Assembly: GCA_964557955.1 (NCBI GenBank)
Contig: CAZLCS010000011.1
Span: forward strand, 1-64,000
Length of the DNA: 64,000 nt
Origin: JALOOX01 sp964557955
GTDB taxonomy: Bacteria > Desulfobacterota > Syntrophobacteria > Syntrophobacterales > Syntrophobacteraceae
Direction: 5' to 3'
The translations under genes were made by a program, and so were the position numbers. Below, piece after piece: positions 22,903-31,891 of this stretch; the stretch's first letter is position 1, and each line of letters begins with the position of its first letter. The notes beneath the pieces are model-generated. The model saw only the letters and a list, made by a program, of their open reading frames with translations. It did not search any database and had not been told where the DNA came from.

Positions 22903-24033
22903 ATGCATCGAATCACCAGGAATCTTCGAGCTATCACGTTATTCGTCGGTGTGGTCATGAGCGTCTGCCTCGTCGCTTCACCCGCCTTTTCCGCCAAGGT
23001 GCGCTGGCGGATGGGCACCACCTGGACGCCTTCCATCGCGCTCATCGAAGCCGACCGTAGCTTCTGCAGAATCGTGAAAGAGCTTTCGGGCGGGGATTTC
23101 GACATCAAGCTTTTCTCGGCCGGTGAGCTCGTTCCGGCTTTCGAGCTGTTCGACGCTGTGGCCAAGGGGACCCTGGAGGCAGGCGGCGAATGGCCCAACT
23201 ACTGGACGGGCAAGAACTCGGTGTTCGACCTCCTGGGCTCGTATCCAATGGGACTCACACCAGTGGATTACATGGTCTGGATCTACCAGGCCGGGGGATT
23301 TGAGCTCTACCAGGAAGCTTACGGGAAGTACGGCATTTACTACCTGCCCCACTCGGTCACTCCCATGGAGTCCGGCGTGCGCAGCAACAAGCCCATCAAA
23401 AGCCTGGCCGACTACAAGGGTCTGAAGATCCGGATGTCCGGGCAGACCCAGGGCAAGCTGCTCCAGGAGCTCGGAGCCGCTCAGACCATGCTGGCGGGAG
23501 GCGAGATCTACCAGGCTCTGGACAAGGGCGTTATCGACGCAGCCGAATTCTCGAGCCCCGTCATCGATCTGGGGATGGGCTTCGGAGAGGTGACAAAGTT
23601 CTGGTCCACCCCCGGCTGGCATCAGCCTGCGTCCCTCCTGGGTGTCATGATCAACAAGAGAGTCTGGGATGAGCTGCCCGAGCAGCAGAAGACACTTTTG
23701 AAATATGCGGCCATGGCCAACATGATCTGGTCCTTCACCCAGATGGAATATACCTGTATCGATGCGGTCAAGAAATTCGAGGAGAAGGGGACGCAGATCT
23801 CCCGCATCAGTGACGAAGAGCTCAACAAGATCCAGGAAATGGTGAACAAGTTCGTGGTCGAGTCCGCCAAGGAGAATCCTCTCTTCGCAAAAGTGGCCTA
23901 CTCGCAACTTCAGTTCCTCAAAGACATCGCTCAGTGGCGCTCCCTGGCCATGCCCTTCACGTACGGCAGAAATCCGAAGTCCATGCCCGACATCGAGGCC
24001 ATCAAGGCCGAGGCGGCCAAGCCGGCTCCCTAG
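22903..24033 (+). CDS. dctP: TRAP transporter substrate-binding protein DctP
   Basis: This 376-residue periplasmic protein begins with a signal peptide (LFVGVVMSVCLVASPAFSA) and has the DctP fold, with MGTTWTPSIALIEADRSFC at the N-terminus, the GVRSNKPIKSLADYKGLKIR segment with its substrate-carboxylate arginine, and AAEFSSPVIDLGMGFGEVTK. It binds an organic acid and delivers it to DctQM. AAGGAGG precedes ATG 22903. The neighbouring CoA-transferases suggest that the ligand is a carboxylic acid activated after import; the precise ligand cannot be read from the sequence. Confidence 0.93.
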   Translation: MHRITRNLRAITLFVGVVMSVCLVASPAFSAKVRWRMGTTWTPSIALIEADRSFCRIVKELSGGDFDIKLFSAGELVPAFELFDAVAKGTLEAGGEWPNYWTGKNSVFDLLGSYPMGLTPVDYMVWIYQAGGFELYQEAYGKYGIYYLPHSVTPMESGVRSNKPIKSLADYKGLKIRMSGQTQGKLLQELGAAQTMLAGGEIYQALDKGVIDAAEFSSPVIDLGMGFGEVTKFWSTPGWHQPASLLGVMINKRVWDELPEQQKTLLKYAAMANMIWSFTQMEYTCIDAVKKFEEKGTQISRISDEELNKIQEMVNKFVVESAKENPLFAKVAYSQLQFLKDIAQWRSLAMPFTYGRNPKSMPDIEAIKAEAAKPAP

Positions 24034-24096
24034 CGCCGGGAGGATGGCTGCTGCCGGAGGGCAGCAGGAAATCAAAACCTCATCATCGCACAGAGA

Positions 24097-24133
24097 CGCA
24101 GAGCCGCAGAGTTTGCATCTCTGCGGCTCTGCG
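24097..24133. other. 15-bp perfect hairpin between dctP and dctQ
   Basis: The arms 24097-24111 and 24119-24133 are perfectly complementary (core GCAGAGCCGCAGAG) around a seven-base loop. With no T tract it may act as a partial attenuator or 3'-end protector that raises the binding protein over DctQM. The sequence shares AGAGACGCAGAG with the repeats flanking the GxxExxY gene. Confidence 0.65.
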
Positions 24134-24170
24134 CCGCAGTAGTCGGATGAATCGAGCGTTCACTCTGTTT

Positions 24171-24182
24171 GCGACATGTCGC
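24171..24182. promoter_or_regulatory. Perfect palindrome GCGACATGTCGC in dctP-dctQ spacer
   Basis: This 12-base palindrome resembles the GCGACATGT and CGACAACATGTC motifs upstream of the operon promoter. It may be an additional binding site for the same regulator, or an internal operator. Confidence 0.4.
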
Positions 24183-24260
24183 TTAAGGCTCAGGCAGACG
24201 GGAGCCATGCCTGAAAGGTTCTCACAGCATTGGTCGTAGAGCCTTCAGAAGAGGATCATT

Positions 24261-24773
24261 ATGGAAGGATTCAAAAAGATTTTGTCCTTTCTCGACGCGA
24301 TCAGCACAGCCGTCGGTAAGACGGTGGCCTGGCTGATCGTGTTCATCACTCTCATCGTCGTCTTCGAGGTCGTCACCCGCCGTTTCTTTGGGGCCCCCAC
24401 CATCTGGACCTTCGAATCATCGATTCAGATGTACGCCGCCCACTTCATGCTCTCGGCAGCCTACGCGCTCCTCCACAGGACGCACGTGTCCATCGACGTC
24501 ATCTATCATTACTTTTCCGAACGCAAAAAGGCGCTCCTGGATGTCATCTCCTACATCGTTCTCTTCTTCCCCTTCTGTTCGGTCCTGCTGTGGCAGGGTA
24601 CCAAGTTCGCCGCCACCTCCTGGCAGATGAAGGAAACCAGCTGGAGCGTCTTCGCCCCGCCCCTCTACCCCATCAAGACGGTGATCCCCATCACGGCTGC
24701 GCTCCTGCTCCTCCAGGGCTTCGCCGTTTTCTCCCGGCGGCTTTACTTCCTGGTGAAAGGAGAGGAGCTATGA
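24261..24773 (+). CDS. dctQ: TRAP transporter small membrane subunit DctQ
   Basis: This 170-residue protein has four membrane segments (for example VAWLIVFITLIVVFEVVTRR and ISYIVLFFPFCSVLLW) and the DctQ pattern FGAPTIWTFESSIQMYA, then LLHRTHVSIDVIYHYF. DctQ pairs with DctM to form the sodium-driven importer. The gene overlaps dctM by four bases (ATGA), which ensures equal amounts. A 227-base spacer separates it from dctP, unusually long for a TRAP operon, and holds a hairpin and a palindrome. Confidence 0.92.
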   Translation: MEGFKKILSFLDAISTAVGKTVAWLIVFITLIVVFEVVTRRFFGAPTIWTFESSIQMYAAHFMLSAAYALLHRTHVSIDVIYHYFSERKKALLDVISYIVLFFPFCSVLLWQGTKFAATSWQMKETSWSVFAPPLYPIKTVIPITAALLLLQGFAVFSRRLYFLVKGEEL

Positions 24774-26092
24774 GCGATGCGGCAATGACCCTCCTCATGT
24801 TCGCGGGGCTCCTCATCGGGATCTTCATGGGGCACCCGCTGGCATTCGTTCTGGGCGGCCTGGCCGTCATCTTCGGTTACATCGGCTGGGGCACCTCGGT
24901 TTACTACATGTTCATGAACCGGATCTATGGTGTCATGGACAACTACGAGCTCATCGCCATTCCGCTCTTCATCTTCATGGCCCAACTGCTGGAGCGCTCG
25001 GGCGTGGCCGACGATCTTTTCGAGGCGCTGCGCTATCTCCTGGGTAACATCCGCGGGGGCATCCTGCTCGCCGTCATCGTCGTGTGCACCGTTTTCGCCG
25101 CCTGCACGGGGATTGTCGGGGCTTCGGTGGTCACCATGGGACTCGTGGGTCTGCCGATTCTCATGAAGTACAATTACCAGAAAGAAATCAGCACGGGCGC
25201 CATTGCGGCGGGCGGCACCCTGGGGATCCTGATTCCGCCGAGCATCATGCTGGTCCTCATGGGAGCCCAGGCGACCATCTCCGTGGGTAAGCTCTTTGCG
25301 GCGGCCGTCATCCCGGGGCTGATCCTATCGACCCTCTACCTTGGCTACATTCTGGTGGCCTGCTTCGTGAGACCGGATTGGGGGCCTACCCTCTCGGCGG
25401 AGGAGCGGGCTGCGGTTCCCTTCCCCAAAGTGATGGTCATGTGCCTGAAGTCGCTGATTCCGCCGGTGATTCTGATCCTGGGTGTTCTGGGATCGCTGTT
25501 TGCGGGCATCGCCACTCCCACCGAAGCCTCGGGCGTCGGGTGCTTCATCTCCTTCCTCATGGTGCTGGCTTACCGGAAGTACACGCACAAGGGCTTTCTG
25601 CAGGCCATTCAAAACACGGCCCGGGTCACCTCCATGGTCATCATCATCCTCGTGGGGGCCACCTGCTTCACGGGCGTCTTCCTCGGCACCGGCGGCGGGG
25701 ACGTGGTGACGGATTTCGTCATGGGCCTCGGCCTGGGGAAGTGGGGCATCTACTTTGTCATGATGTTCATCGTCTTTTTGCTCGGCATGTTCCTGGACTG
25801 GCTGGGCATCGTGCTCATCTGCTTTCCCATCTTTCTGCCCATCGCCGAGCAGCTGGGTTTCGACAAGCTGTGGTTCGTCACCATGATCGCCATCAATCTG
25901 CAGACATCTTTCCTGAGCCCGCCATTCGGCTATGCACTTTTCTACCTGGCGGGAATCGCTCCTGCGGGAATCACCATCGGCCATATCTACAAGGGGATCT
26001 TGCCGTTTCTGGGGCTCATGCTCATCGGGCTCATCATCTGCACCGTATTCCCGCAGACCATCACCTGGCTGCCTTCGGTGCTCATCAAGTAA
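24770..26092 (+). CDS. dctM: TRAP transporter large permease subunit DctM
   Basis: This 440-residue protein has about twelve membrane segments and DctM motifs: GIFMGHPLAFVLGGLAV, then IRGGILLAVIVVCTVFAACTGI and GTLGILIPPSIMLVLMGA, the conserved re-entrant loop. It forms the ion-coupled channel of the importer with DctQ. The start is ATG 24770, overlapping the dctQ stop; the open frame continues upstream but is not TRAP-like. Nineteen bases later the first CoA-transferase gene begins. Confidence 0.95.
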   Translation: MSDAAMTLLMFAGLLIGIFMGHPLAFVLGGLAVIFGYIGWGTSVYYMFMNRIYGVMDNYELIAIPLFIFMAQLLERSGVADDLFEALRYLLGNIRGGILLAVIVVCTVFAACTGIVGASVVTMGLVGLPILMKYNYQKEISTGAIAAGGTLGILIPPSIMLVLMGAQATISVGKLFAAAVIPGLILSTLYLGYILVACFVRPDWGPTLSAEERAAVPFPKVMVMCLKSLIPPVILILGVLGSLFAGIATPTEASGVGCFISFLMVLAYRKYTHKGFLQAIQNTARVTSMVIIILVGATCFTGVFLGTGGGDVVTDFVMGLGLGKWGIYFVMMFIVFLLGMFLDWLGIVLICFPIFLPIAEQLGFDKLWFVTMIAINLQTSFLSPPFGYALFYLAGIAPAGITIGHIYKGILPFLGLMLIGLIICTVFPQTITWLPSVLIK

Positions 26093-26110
26093 AGGAGAGG
26101 ACAGGCTTCT

Positions 26111-27445
26111 ATGGCAGCCCAAGACTATTTCCAATGGACCGAGGATCTGTTCGATCCTGCGAACGCTTTCTTTAAGCCCGAGGCCCTCAAGGGTGTCCGG
26201 GTGCTCGAGCTGTGCACCCGCGTTTTCGGCCCGGTGACGGCGGATCTTCTGGCCGACATCGGGGCCGAGGTCATCAAGATCGAGCTGCCGGGCGTGGGGG
26301 ACCTCATGCGCTACGTCGCGCCCCGTGGATTCTTCTGGCAAAATGTTTCCCCTGCCTTCACGCACATGAACCACAATAAGCTCCACGTGGCCATCGACAT
26401 CCGCAGGCCTGAGGGCGGCGATCTGCTCAAACGGCTCGTGGCGCGATCGGATGTCCTGATCGAGAATTTCCGGCCCGGCACGATGGATCGCTGGGGCGTC
26501 GGCTACCGGCAGCTGAGCGAAGTGAATCCCCGCCTCATCTACCAGGCCAACAGCGGATTCGGGCAGTGGAGCGCGTACAAGGACCGGCCGTCCTACGATG
26601 CGACCTCTCAGGCCATGAGCGGCTTTTCGGCCATCACGGGCTTTCAGGGCCGCACCCCCCTCAAGATCGGGACCTGGATCGGCGACTACACGGGGGCGCT
26701 CTTCGCCACCCTCGGGATCCTGGGTGCCCTTCATTACCGCCGGCGATCGGGAAAGGGGCAGCTCATCGACGTCTCGCAGGGCGAAAGCCTCATCCGGATC
26801 CTCGACTGGACCTGGCTGTACGCTCACCTGACCGGCCAGGAGCGCCGGCGCAGTGGGAACCGGGACGTCTCCATCTCCCCGTCGGGGGTTTTCCCATGCC
26901 GGGAAGGGTTTGTGGCCCTGGCTGCTCTCGATGACATCCAGTTCCAGGGGCTCTGCCGGGCCATGGGCCGGGCCGGCCTGGCCGAAGACCCCCGCTTCAA
27001 GACCATGGCGGGGCGGCTCGAGGATCCGAACAACGCAGCCCTTCATTCCATCCTGGTAGGATGGACTGCCGGCCTGAACCCCGAAGATGTCGAGCGGCTC
27101 GCCGATCTGCACGGGTTCGCGGCGCATCGCATCGCCAGCGCGCGGGATCACTACAACGATCCCCATCTCCGTCATCGCGGGGCCGTCCAGGAATTCGAGG
27201 ATCCCCTTTACGGCAAGGTCGTGGAATACGGTCCCGGGCCCAAGCTCTCGGCCAGTCCGGGACGCATGAAAGGGATCGCCAAGCCTGTCGGCTTCCACAA
27301 CAATCACATTTTCCGCAACCTGCTCAACCTTGGCCCCGATGAAATCCAGGAGCTCAAAGAGAAGAAGGTGATCGGAACGTGGGACGATCGGCCCGGAGCC
27401 AAACCTCCGGCGGATTGGGACGGTGCGAAAGGCACCTTCTTCTAG
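26111..27445 (+). CDS. CaiB/BaiF (class III) CoA-transferase subunit with catalytic Asp
   Basis: This 444-residue protein has the class III CoA-transferase signature: GVRVLELCTRVFGPVTADLL, DIGAEVIKIELPGVGD, NHNKLHVAIDIRRPEG and LKIGTWIGDYTGALFATLG. The aspartate in GDYTGAL sits where the family's covalent CoA-ester aspartate lies. The enzyme moves CoA from a donor such as succinyl-CoA to an acid substrate. It is followed by a second member lacking this aspartate, which suggests a heteromeric enzyme as described for benzylsuccinate CoA-transferase. The transported acid from the TRAP system is the likely substrate. AAAGGAGAGG precedes the start. Confidence 0.9.
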   Translation: MAAQDYFQWTEDLFDPANAFFKPEALKGVRVLELCTRVFGPVTADLLADIGAEVIKIELPGVGDLMRYVAPRGFFWQNVSPAFTHMNHNKLHVAIDIRRPEGGDLLKRLVARSDVLIENFRPGTMDRWGVGYRQLSEVNPRLIYQANSGFGQWSAYKDRPSYDATSQAMSGFSAITGFQGRTPLKIGTWIGDYTGALFATLGILGALHYRRRSGKGQLIDVSQGESLIRILDWTWLYAHLTGQERRRSGNRDVSISPSGVFPCREGFVALAALDDIQFQGLCRAMGRAGLAEDPRFKTMAGRLEDPNNAALHSILVGWTAGLNPEDVERLADLHGFAAHRIASARDHYNDPHLRHRGAVQEFEDPLYGKVVEYGPGPKLSASPGRMKGIAKPVGFHNNHIFRNLLNLGPDEIQELKEKKVIGTWDDRPGAKPPADWDGAKGTFF

Positions 27446-27499
27446 GGAAACAACATGCAATCCAACAGCCAGCAGCTGATTTCATAACAGGAGTGTTGA

Positions 27500-28831
27500 A
27501 TGACTGCTGAAAGCCAAAAAACGACCTGGTTCGACTGGGCCAGGGAGCAGAGCGATCCAAAGCATGCGGCCTCCAAGCCCGAAGCCCTGGATGATCTGCT
27601 GGTCATCGACGCGAGCTACGGGAACATGGGGGGATTGGTCTGTTCCTCTATTCTGGCGGAAATGGGTGCCCGTGTCATCCGCGTGGAGCCTCCCGGGGGA
27701 GACATTTCCAGAAAATACAGCCCGTTCGGAATCGAGCATGGCGGCACGGGCCTCGGCTACCTGGCGGAAGGCCGGAACAAGCACCACGTCACCCTCAACC
27801 TGGCAGATCCCGAAGGGCAGAGGCTCTTCACCGGCCTCGCCGGCCGTGCGGACATCCTCATCGAAACGTACAAGCCCGGGATCATGGACGGCTGGTCCAT
27901 CGGCTACCGCCAGCTGCGTGACGTGAACCCTCGTCTCATCTATGCGGCGCTCTATACGTACGGTCAGTTCGGTCCACTCTCGAAATCAGGACGCCCCGGC
28001 TCGGAAATCTCCAATCAGGCCTATTCGGGGCTCGTGTATATCAACGGAGAGGCGGACGACGGCACGGGAGCCGAGTACACGGTGCCCACCAAGGTCGGAA
28101 GCTGGTACGGTTGGTACGCCGAAGGGCTGTACGCCGCCTACGGAATTCTGGCGGCTCTCCATTTCCGGGAGGAGACCGGGCGGGGTCAGATGGTGGATGT
28201 CTCGGGGGCCGAGTGCATCATGAAGTTCGTCGACTACAACCTCGGCTGGTTCCACATGGGAGGCCAGGTGAAAGAGCGGCTTGGAAATTACGACCCGTCC
28301 GTCTTCCCGTACACGTTCATCCAGTGCAAGGACGGCTACACGTTCATGGCCGCCTACAACGATGAGGCGTTCCGGACGCTGATGGAGATCATCGAGCGCC
28401 CTGAACTGGCCGATGATCCTCGGTTTTCGTCATTTGCCTTCCGCACGCAATACGAGAACGAGAAAGCCCTTCAGGAGGCCCTCGAAAGTTGGAGCACGCG
28501 GCATCCCGTGGACTTCGTGATCCAGAGAGTGCAGGAGGTGACCTCCCGCAAAGAAGGTCGGGGGGCAGCCGTGGTGACGGGAAAGGTCACCCGGCCGATG
28601 GACACCCTTAAGGAGCAGAACTGGTGGGACCGCGGATCGTTCCGCAAGGTGCAGGACCCGGTGTACGGCGAGATCACGCTGCAGGGCCCTGTCTGGAAGA
28701 TGACCGAATCGCCTCCAAGGGTCAAGTGGGCATGCCGACCGGTTGGTGCTGACAACACCTTCATTTACTCGACCTATCTCGGCATCGCCGGTACAGCCCT
28801 GGAAGAGCTGAAGGCTCGGGGAATCGTGTGA
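27500..28831 (+). CDS. CaiB/BaiF (class III) CoA-transferase subunit lacking catalytic Asp
   Basis: This 443-residue protein is homologous to the preceding gene product in MGGLVCSSILAEMGARVIRV, NKHHVTLNLADPEGQRLF and LKE-type C-terminal parts. At the catalytic position it reads KVGSWYGWYAEGLYAAYG, with tryptophan or tyrosine in place of aspartate. It is therefore probably a structural partner of the first subunit rather than an independent enzyme. CAGGAG precedes ATG 27500. The pair pattern fits heteromeric class III enzymes acting on aromatic or branched dicarboxylates; the substrate is unknown. Confidence 0.88.
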   Translation: MTAESQKTTWFDWAREQSDPKHAASKPEALDDLLVIDASYGNMGGLVCSSILAEMGARVIRVEPPGGDISRKYSPFGIEHGGTGLGYLAEGRNKHHVTLNLADPEGQRLFTGLAGRADILIETYKPGIMDGWSIGYRQLRDVNPRLIYAALYTYGQFGPLSKSGRPGSEISNQAYSGLVYINGEADDGTGAEYTVPTKVGSWYGWYAEGLYAAYGILAALHFREETGRGQMVDVSGAECIMKFVDYNLGWFHMGGQVKERLGNYDPSVFPYTFIQCKDGYTFMAAYNDEAFRTLMEIIERPELADDPRFSSFAFRTQYENEKALQEALESWSTRHPVDFVIQRVQEVTSRKEGRGAAVVTGKVTRPMDTLKEQNWWDRGSFRKVQDPVYGEITLQGPVWKMTESPPRVKWACRPVGADNTFIYSTYLGIAGTALEELKARGIV

Positions 28832-29076
28832 GATGATGCGCGGAGAGGGCTGGGGGGGTGGTTTCCGGTTTCCGGTTGGTGGCTGGTGGTAATGGAAAAC
28901 CCGGCAGCCAGCATGCCCGTCTCACGGGGGCAGTTGGCCCGTTGCTTCAGTCCCTGATGTCCCTTCGCTCCTTCGGGTCCTTTTGAGGTCTTTCGGAGGG
29001 GCCGGGGACCGTGGGGGAAAACGCCATCTCCCCCTGCTCCATTAAGCGCAGAACCTTTCAGAGAAGGATCAACGTC

Positions 29077-29508
29077 ATGCTCTGGAAAACCATAGATGAA
29101 ATCCAGGTAGGGGACTTCGACACCTTTTCCAAGACCATCACCGAAACCGACATCTACCTGTTTGCCGGCATCACGGGGGATTTCAACCCGGCCCACGTGG
29201 ACGAGGAATACGCCAAAACGACGGTGTTCAAGCGTCGTATCGCTCACGGCATGCTGACGGCGGGCCTCATTTCTCACGTTCTGGGCATGAAGCTCCCGGG
29301 CCCGGGCGCCGTCTACCTCAAGCAGGAGATGCGGTTTCTCGCCCCCGTCTATGTCGGGGACACCATCACCGCGCGAGCAGAAGTGATCGAAATCATGTCG
29401 GATAAGAAACGAGTCCGGATGCGCACCACCTGCACCAACCAGGCGGGCGAAACGGTCCTGGAAGGCGAGGCCCTCCTGTCCCCCTGGCGTAAGCCCCGAG
29501 AATCATGA
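29077..29508 (+). CDS. MaoC-like (R)-specific enoyl-CoA hydratase
   Basis: This 143-residue hotdog protein matches PhaJ-type hydratases: TETDIYLFAGITGDFNPAHV contains the catalytic Asp and His pair, and the RRIAHGMLTAGLISHVLG helix is conserved. It would add water to an enoyl-CoA made after CoA transfer. I chose ATG 29077, preceded by AGAAGGA; the open frame upstream to 29011 has no family similarity. A 245-base spacer with low-complexity sequence separates it from the CoA-transferase gene, but orientation and function suggest the same catabolic unit. Confidence 0.9.
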   Translation: MLWKTIDEIQVGDFDTFSKTITETDIYLFAGITGDFNPAHVDEEYAKTTVFKRRIAHGMLTAGLISHVLGMKLPGPGAVYLKQEMRFLAPVYVGDTITARAEVIEIMSDKKRVRMRTTCTNQAGETVLEGEALLSPWRKPRES

Positions 29509-29513
29509 CGGGA

Positions 29514-29546
29514 TCAGGAAGGCGAGGCGCTGCCCGGCCTTCCTGA
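29514..29546. terminator. Bidirectional terminator hairpin
   Basis: TCAGGAAGGC (29514-29523) pairs perfectly with GCCTTCCTGA (29537-29546) around a 13-base loop. It lies between the convergent maoC-like gene and the sigma-54 activator gene. Confidence 0.7.
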
Positions 29547-29556
29547 CCGGCGCGGC

Positions 29557-31062
29557 TTAAATCTCAATAATACCATGCTTGCGGATTTTCTTATAGAGGG
29601 CGGTCCGATCGATCTGGAGCCGGCGGGCTGCCTGAGCTTTGTTGTTGCCCGTCTTCTTCAGCATCTCGAGAATGATCTCCTTCTCGATGTCATCCATCAT
29701 GGCTTGAAGAGAGCTGCGCTCATCCAGTGACTTCAGGTATTTCTTGCGCAGGATCGTCGGCGGAAGATGCTCCAGCCTGATGAATCCGTCCTTCACCGAA
29801 CAAACCACCCGCTCCACGACATTCATGAGCTCGCGAATATTCCCAGGCCAGCAGTACTGCTTCAAGGCGTCCATGGCATCGTCGGCAAAGGCGACTTCGA
29901 GAGGGGTGGCCAGTTCGGCTCGGAGCTCCTGAAGCTTCTTTTCGATAATGATCGGAATATCTTCCTTGCGCTCCCGAAGAGGCGGGATCACGATGGGGAT
30001 GACGCTCAAGCGATAATACAGGTCCTGCCGGAACTGCCCGCTCTCCACAAGAGACTCGATGGATCGGTTGGTGGCTACGATGAGGCGAAAGTCCGTCTGG
30101 ATGATCCGGTTTCCGCCGAGACGCTCGAGCTCCTTTTCCTGCAGGACGCGCAGGAGCTTGGCCTGCATGCTTTTGGGCATCTCAGAGATCTCGTCGAGGA
30201 AAATGGTCCCCCGGTGCGCGAGCTCGAATTTTCCAGGCTTTCCGGATTTCTGGGCTCCCGTGAAGGCACCGGGCTCGTACCCGAAGAGCTCGGATTCGAG
30301 AAGCGTCTCGGGTATCGCTGCACAGTTCAAACGGACAAATGGGAATCGCCTCCGGTCGCTTTCGGAGTGAATGGCGTGGGCAAATAGCTCTTTTCCCGTC
30401 CCGCTCTCCCCCATCAAGAGCACGGGAAAGCTCGACCGCGCCGCGACCAGAATCTCTTCAACGGCCCTCTTGATAGCTGCGCTCTTCCCAACGATGTTGC
30501 TGAGCGAATATCGAGCGGATCGAAGTGCAGCCAGCTCCTTTTCGTAGAGCTCCACCTGGGAGGCGAGAATATCGAGCCGCTGCATGAGACTGACCACATC
30601 TTCGACTTTTCGAAACATGACCAGCCCCACCGCTCCGATGACGCGGCCGTTTTTCCGGATGGGGACGCGCTGGACCACCATGTCCTGGCCTTTGATCCTT
30701 TGCGAGCGCCCCACTTCCGGGACACCCGTCTCGGCCACGATGTGCATGCGCGTGTTCTCGATGACGTTGGTGCAGGGTCTGCCGATCACCTCTTCGTGGG
30801 TTATGCCCAGGAAATCCTCGTAACTCTTGGAGTAAAAGACCACGTTGCCCTGGAGGTCGATGACGAGTGTGCCATTGACCAAGGCATTGAGCCCTCCCTC
30901 CACAAGGTCCACATAATCCTGGAAGGAGAGCGGATATGGCAGGTGCTCCATCAGGCGACGATAGGCCTCGGTGCTCAATTCCAGGCTGGTTTCGGTGGTG
31001 CCCATGCTTCTCACAACCTCTTGCCGCCCGTGGTATGCGACCAGCGATCCCTGGTGGGTCAT
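29557..31062 (-). CDS. Sigma-54-dependent activator, PAS/AAA+/Fis
   Basis: This 501-residue regulator has a PAS domain (about 58-150), Walker A GESGTGKE (218-225), the sigma-54 loop GAFTGA (265-270), Walker B TIFLDE and a Fis-type helix-turn-helix at the end (KAQAARRLQIDRTALYKKIR). ATG 31062 overlaps the Usp stop (ATGA); ATG 31005 is an alternative that would drop 19 non-family residues. It converges on the TRAP/CoA-transferase cluster, which has a sigma-54 promoter at 22273-22287, so it is the natural candidate activator. The PAS domain probably senses the imported acid or its CoA ester, or redox state. Confidence 0.9.
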   Translation of the reverse strand: MTHQGSLVAYHGRQEVVRSMGTTETSLELSTEAYRRLMEHLPYPLSFQDYVDLVEGGLNALVNGTLVIDLQGNVVFYSKSYEDFLGITHEEVIGRPCTNVIENTRMHIVAETGVPEVGRSQRIKGQDMVVQRVPIRKNGRVIGAVGLVMFRKVEDVVSLMQRLDILASQVELYEKELAALRSARYSLSNIVGKSAAIKRAVEEILVAARSSFPVLLMGESGTGKELFAHAIHSESDRRRFPFVRLNCAAIPETLLESELFGYEPGAFTGAQKSGKPGKFELAHRGTIFLDEISEMPKSMQAKLLRVLQEKELERLGGNRIIQTDFRLIVATNRSIESLVESGQFRQDLYYRLSVIPIVIPPLRERKEDIPIIIEKKLQELRAELATPLEVAFADDAMDALKQYCWPGNIRELMNVVERVVCSVKDGFIRLEHLPPTILRKKYLKSLDERSSLQAMMDDIEKEIILEMLKKTGNNKAQAARRLQIDRTALYKKIRKHGIIEI

Positions 31063-31532
31063 CCGATGAAATCATGCTCCGTGGGGCGCACCAGAAGCAC
31101 GGGGCAGGGAGCATGGTTGGCCACGTTTCGGGCCACACTGCCGACCAGCGCTGCTTCAAGCGCTGAACGCCCCACATTGCCCAGTATGATGAGGTCGATC
31201 CGGTTCTCCTTGGCGAACTTGATCACTTCCTCAGCAGGTCTGCCCTTCCGGATTTCAAATTCAATCTCGATCCCTTCTCGCATGGTCGGTGGCACGAAAC
31301 GCTCCAGTTCTTCCTTTCGCTCACTCACGACCTTTTTGAGCACCTCTATGAACTCACCCTTGTATCCCTTGGCGCTCATATCATGGATGGCATCGATGAT
31401 CCGCTGGTTGATGACATGGAGAACACAAAGCTTGCCATTGCGCTCGCGAGCAAACTCATGGCCATATCGCAGCGCTTTTTGGGAGCTTTCCGAGAAATCC
31501 ACCGGGACCAGTATCCGCTCGATCTTGATCAT
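31059..31532 (-). CDS. Universal stress protein, UspA family
   Basis: This 157-residue protein has the Usp N-terminus (RILVPVDFSESSQKALRYG) and the ATP-binding signature G-x2-G-x9-GS in ILGNVGRSALEAALVGSVAR. It should bind ATP and act in stress signalling in the cytoplasm. It is cotranscribed with the sigma-54 activator, overlapping its start. GAGGAGGGA precedes the ATG. A direct link between the two proteins is suggested only by the overlap. Confidence 0.92.
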   Translation of the reverse strand: MIKIERILVPVDFSESSQKALRYGHEFARERNGKLCVLHVINQRIIDAIHDMSAKGYKGEFIEVLKKVVSERKEELERFVPPTMREGIEIEFEIRKGRPAEEVIKFAKENRIDLIILGNVGRSALEAALVGSVARNVANHAPCPVLLVRPTEHDFIG

Positions 31533-31646
31533 GACTTTCCCTCCTCAACCCCATGCAAGAACAACGACGGAAATGAAAAATCCTGCACCGGCCCTGTACT
31601 TGCCTCGCAGGTCCGAGCGCTCATGGTGAGATACCCATACTTGAAA

Positions 31647-31672
31647 ACAAATTTCATTGCCAAGAAATTTGT
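31647..31672. promoter_or_regulatory. Inverted repeat in the usp/EF-G divergent region
   Basis: ACAAATTTC (31647-31655) and GAAATTTGT (31664-31672) are perfect nine-base arms eight bases apart. This is a good operator-like dyad lying between the divergent usp and EF-G genes. No other gene is visible in the 359-base spacer 31533-31891. Confidence 0.5.
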
Positions 31673-31766
31673 GTCACAGCTTGGGGAAACGGGAAATCGA
31701 GGGCGGCACATGGATCGGCACACGGATGATTGAATGCAGCGTCCAGTTCGAAGCGCGGCCTATATA

Positions 31767-31795
31767 TTGACGCCATCGGTCGATTTGTTTAGATT
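31767..31795 (+). promoter_or_regulatory. Candidate vegetative promoter for the EF-G gene
   Basis: TTGACG (31767-31772) and TAGATT (31790-31795) are separated by 17 bases. Transcription would begin near 31802, about 90 bases before ATG 31892. Confidence 0.5.
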
Positions 31796-31891
31796 GACGG
31801 ACTCCGAGATCCGTTGAACAAATCTCAAGCTCTTGTAACTTTTAAAATTACTGTTCCGACGAAGTTCATTCATACAATTGTGGAGACCACC

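Noticed and set aside
25325..27460. 711-codon open frame on the minus strand
   Set aside because: It is antisense to dctM and the first CoA-transferase gene, both well supported. Its composition (runs of acidic and Gly/Ala residues) is that of a shadow frame.
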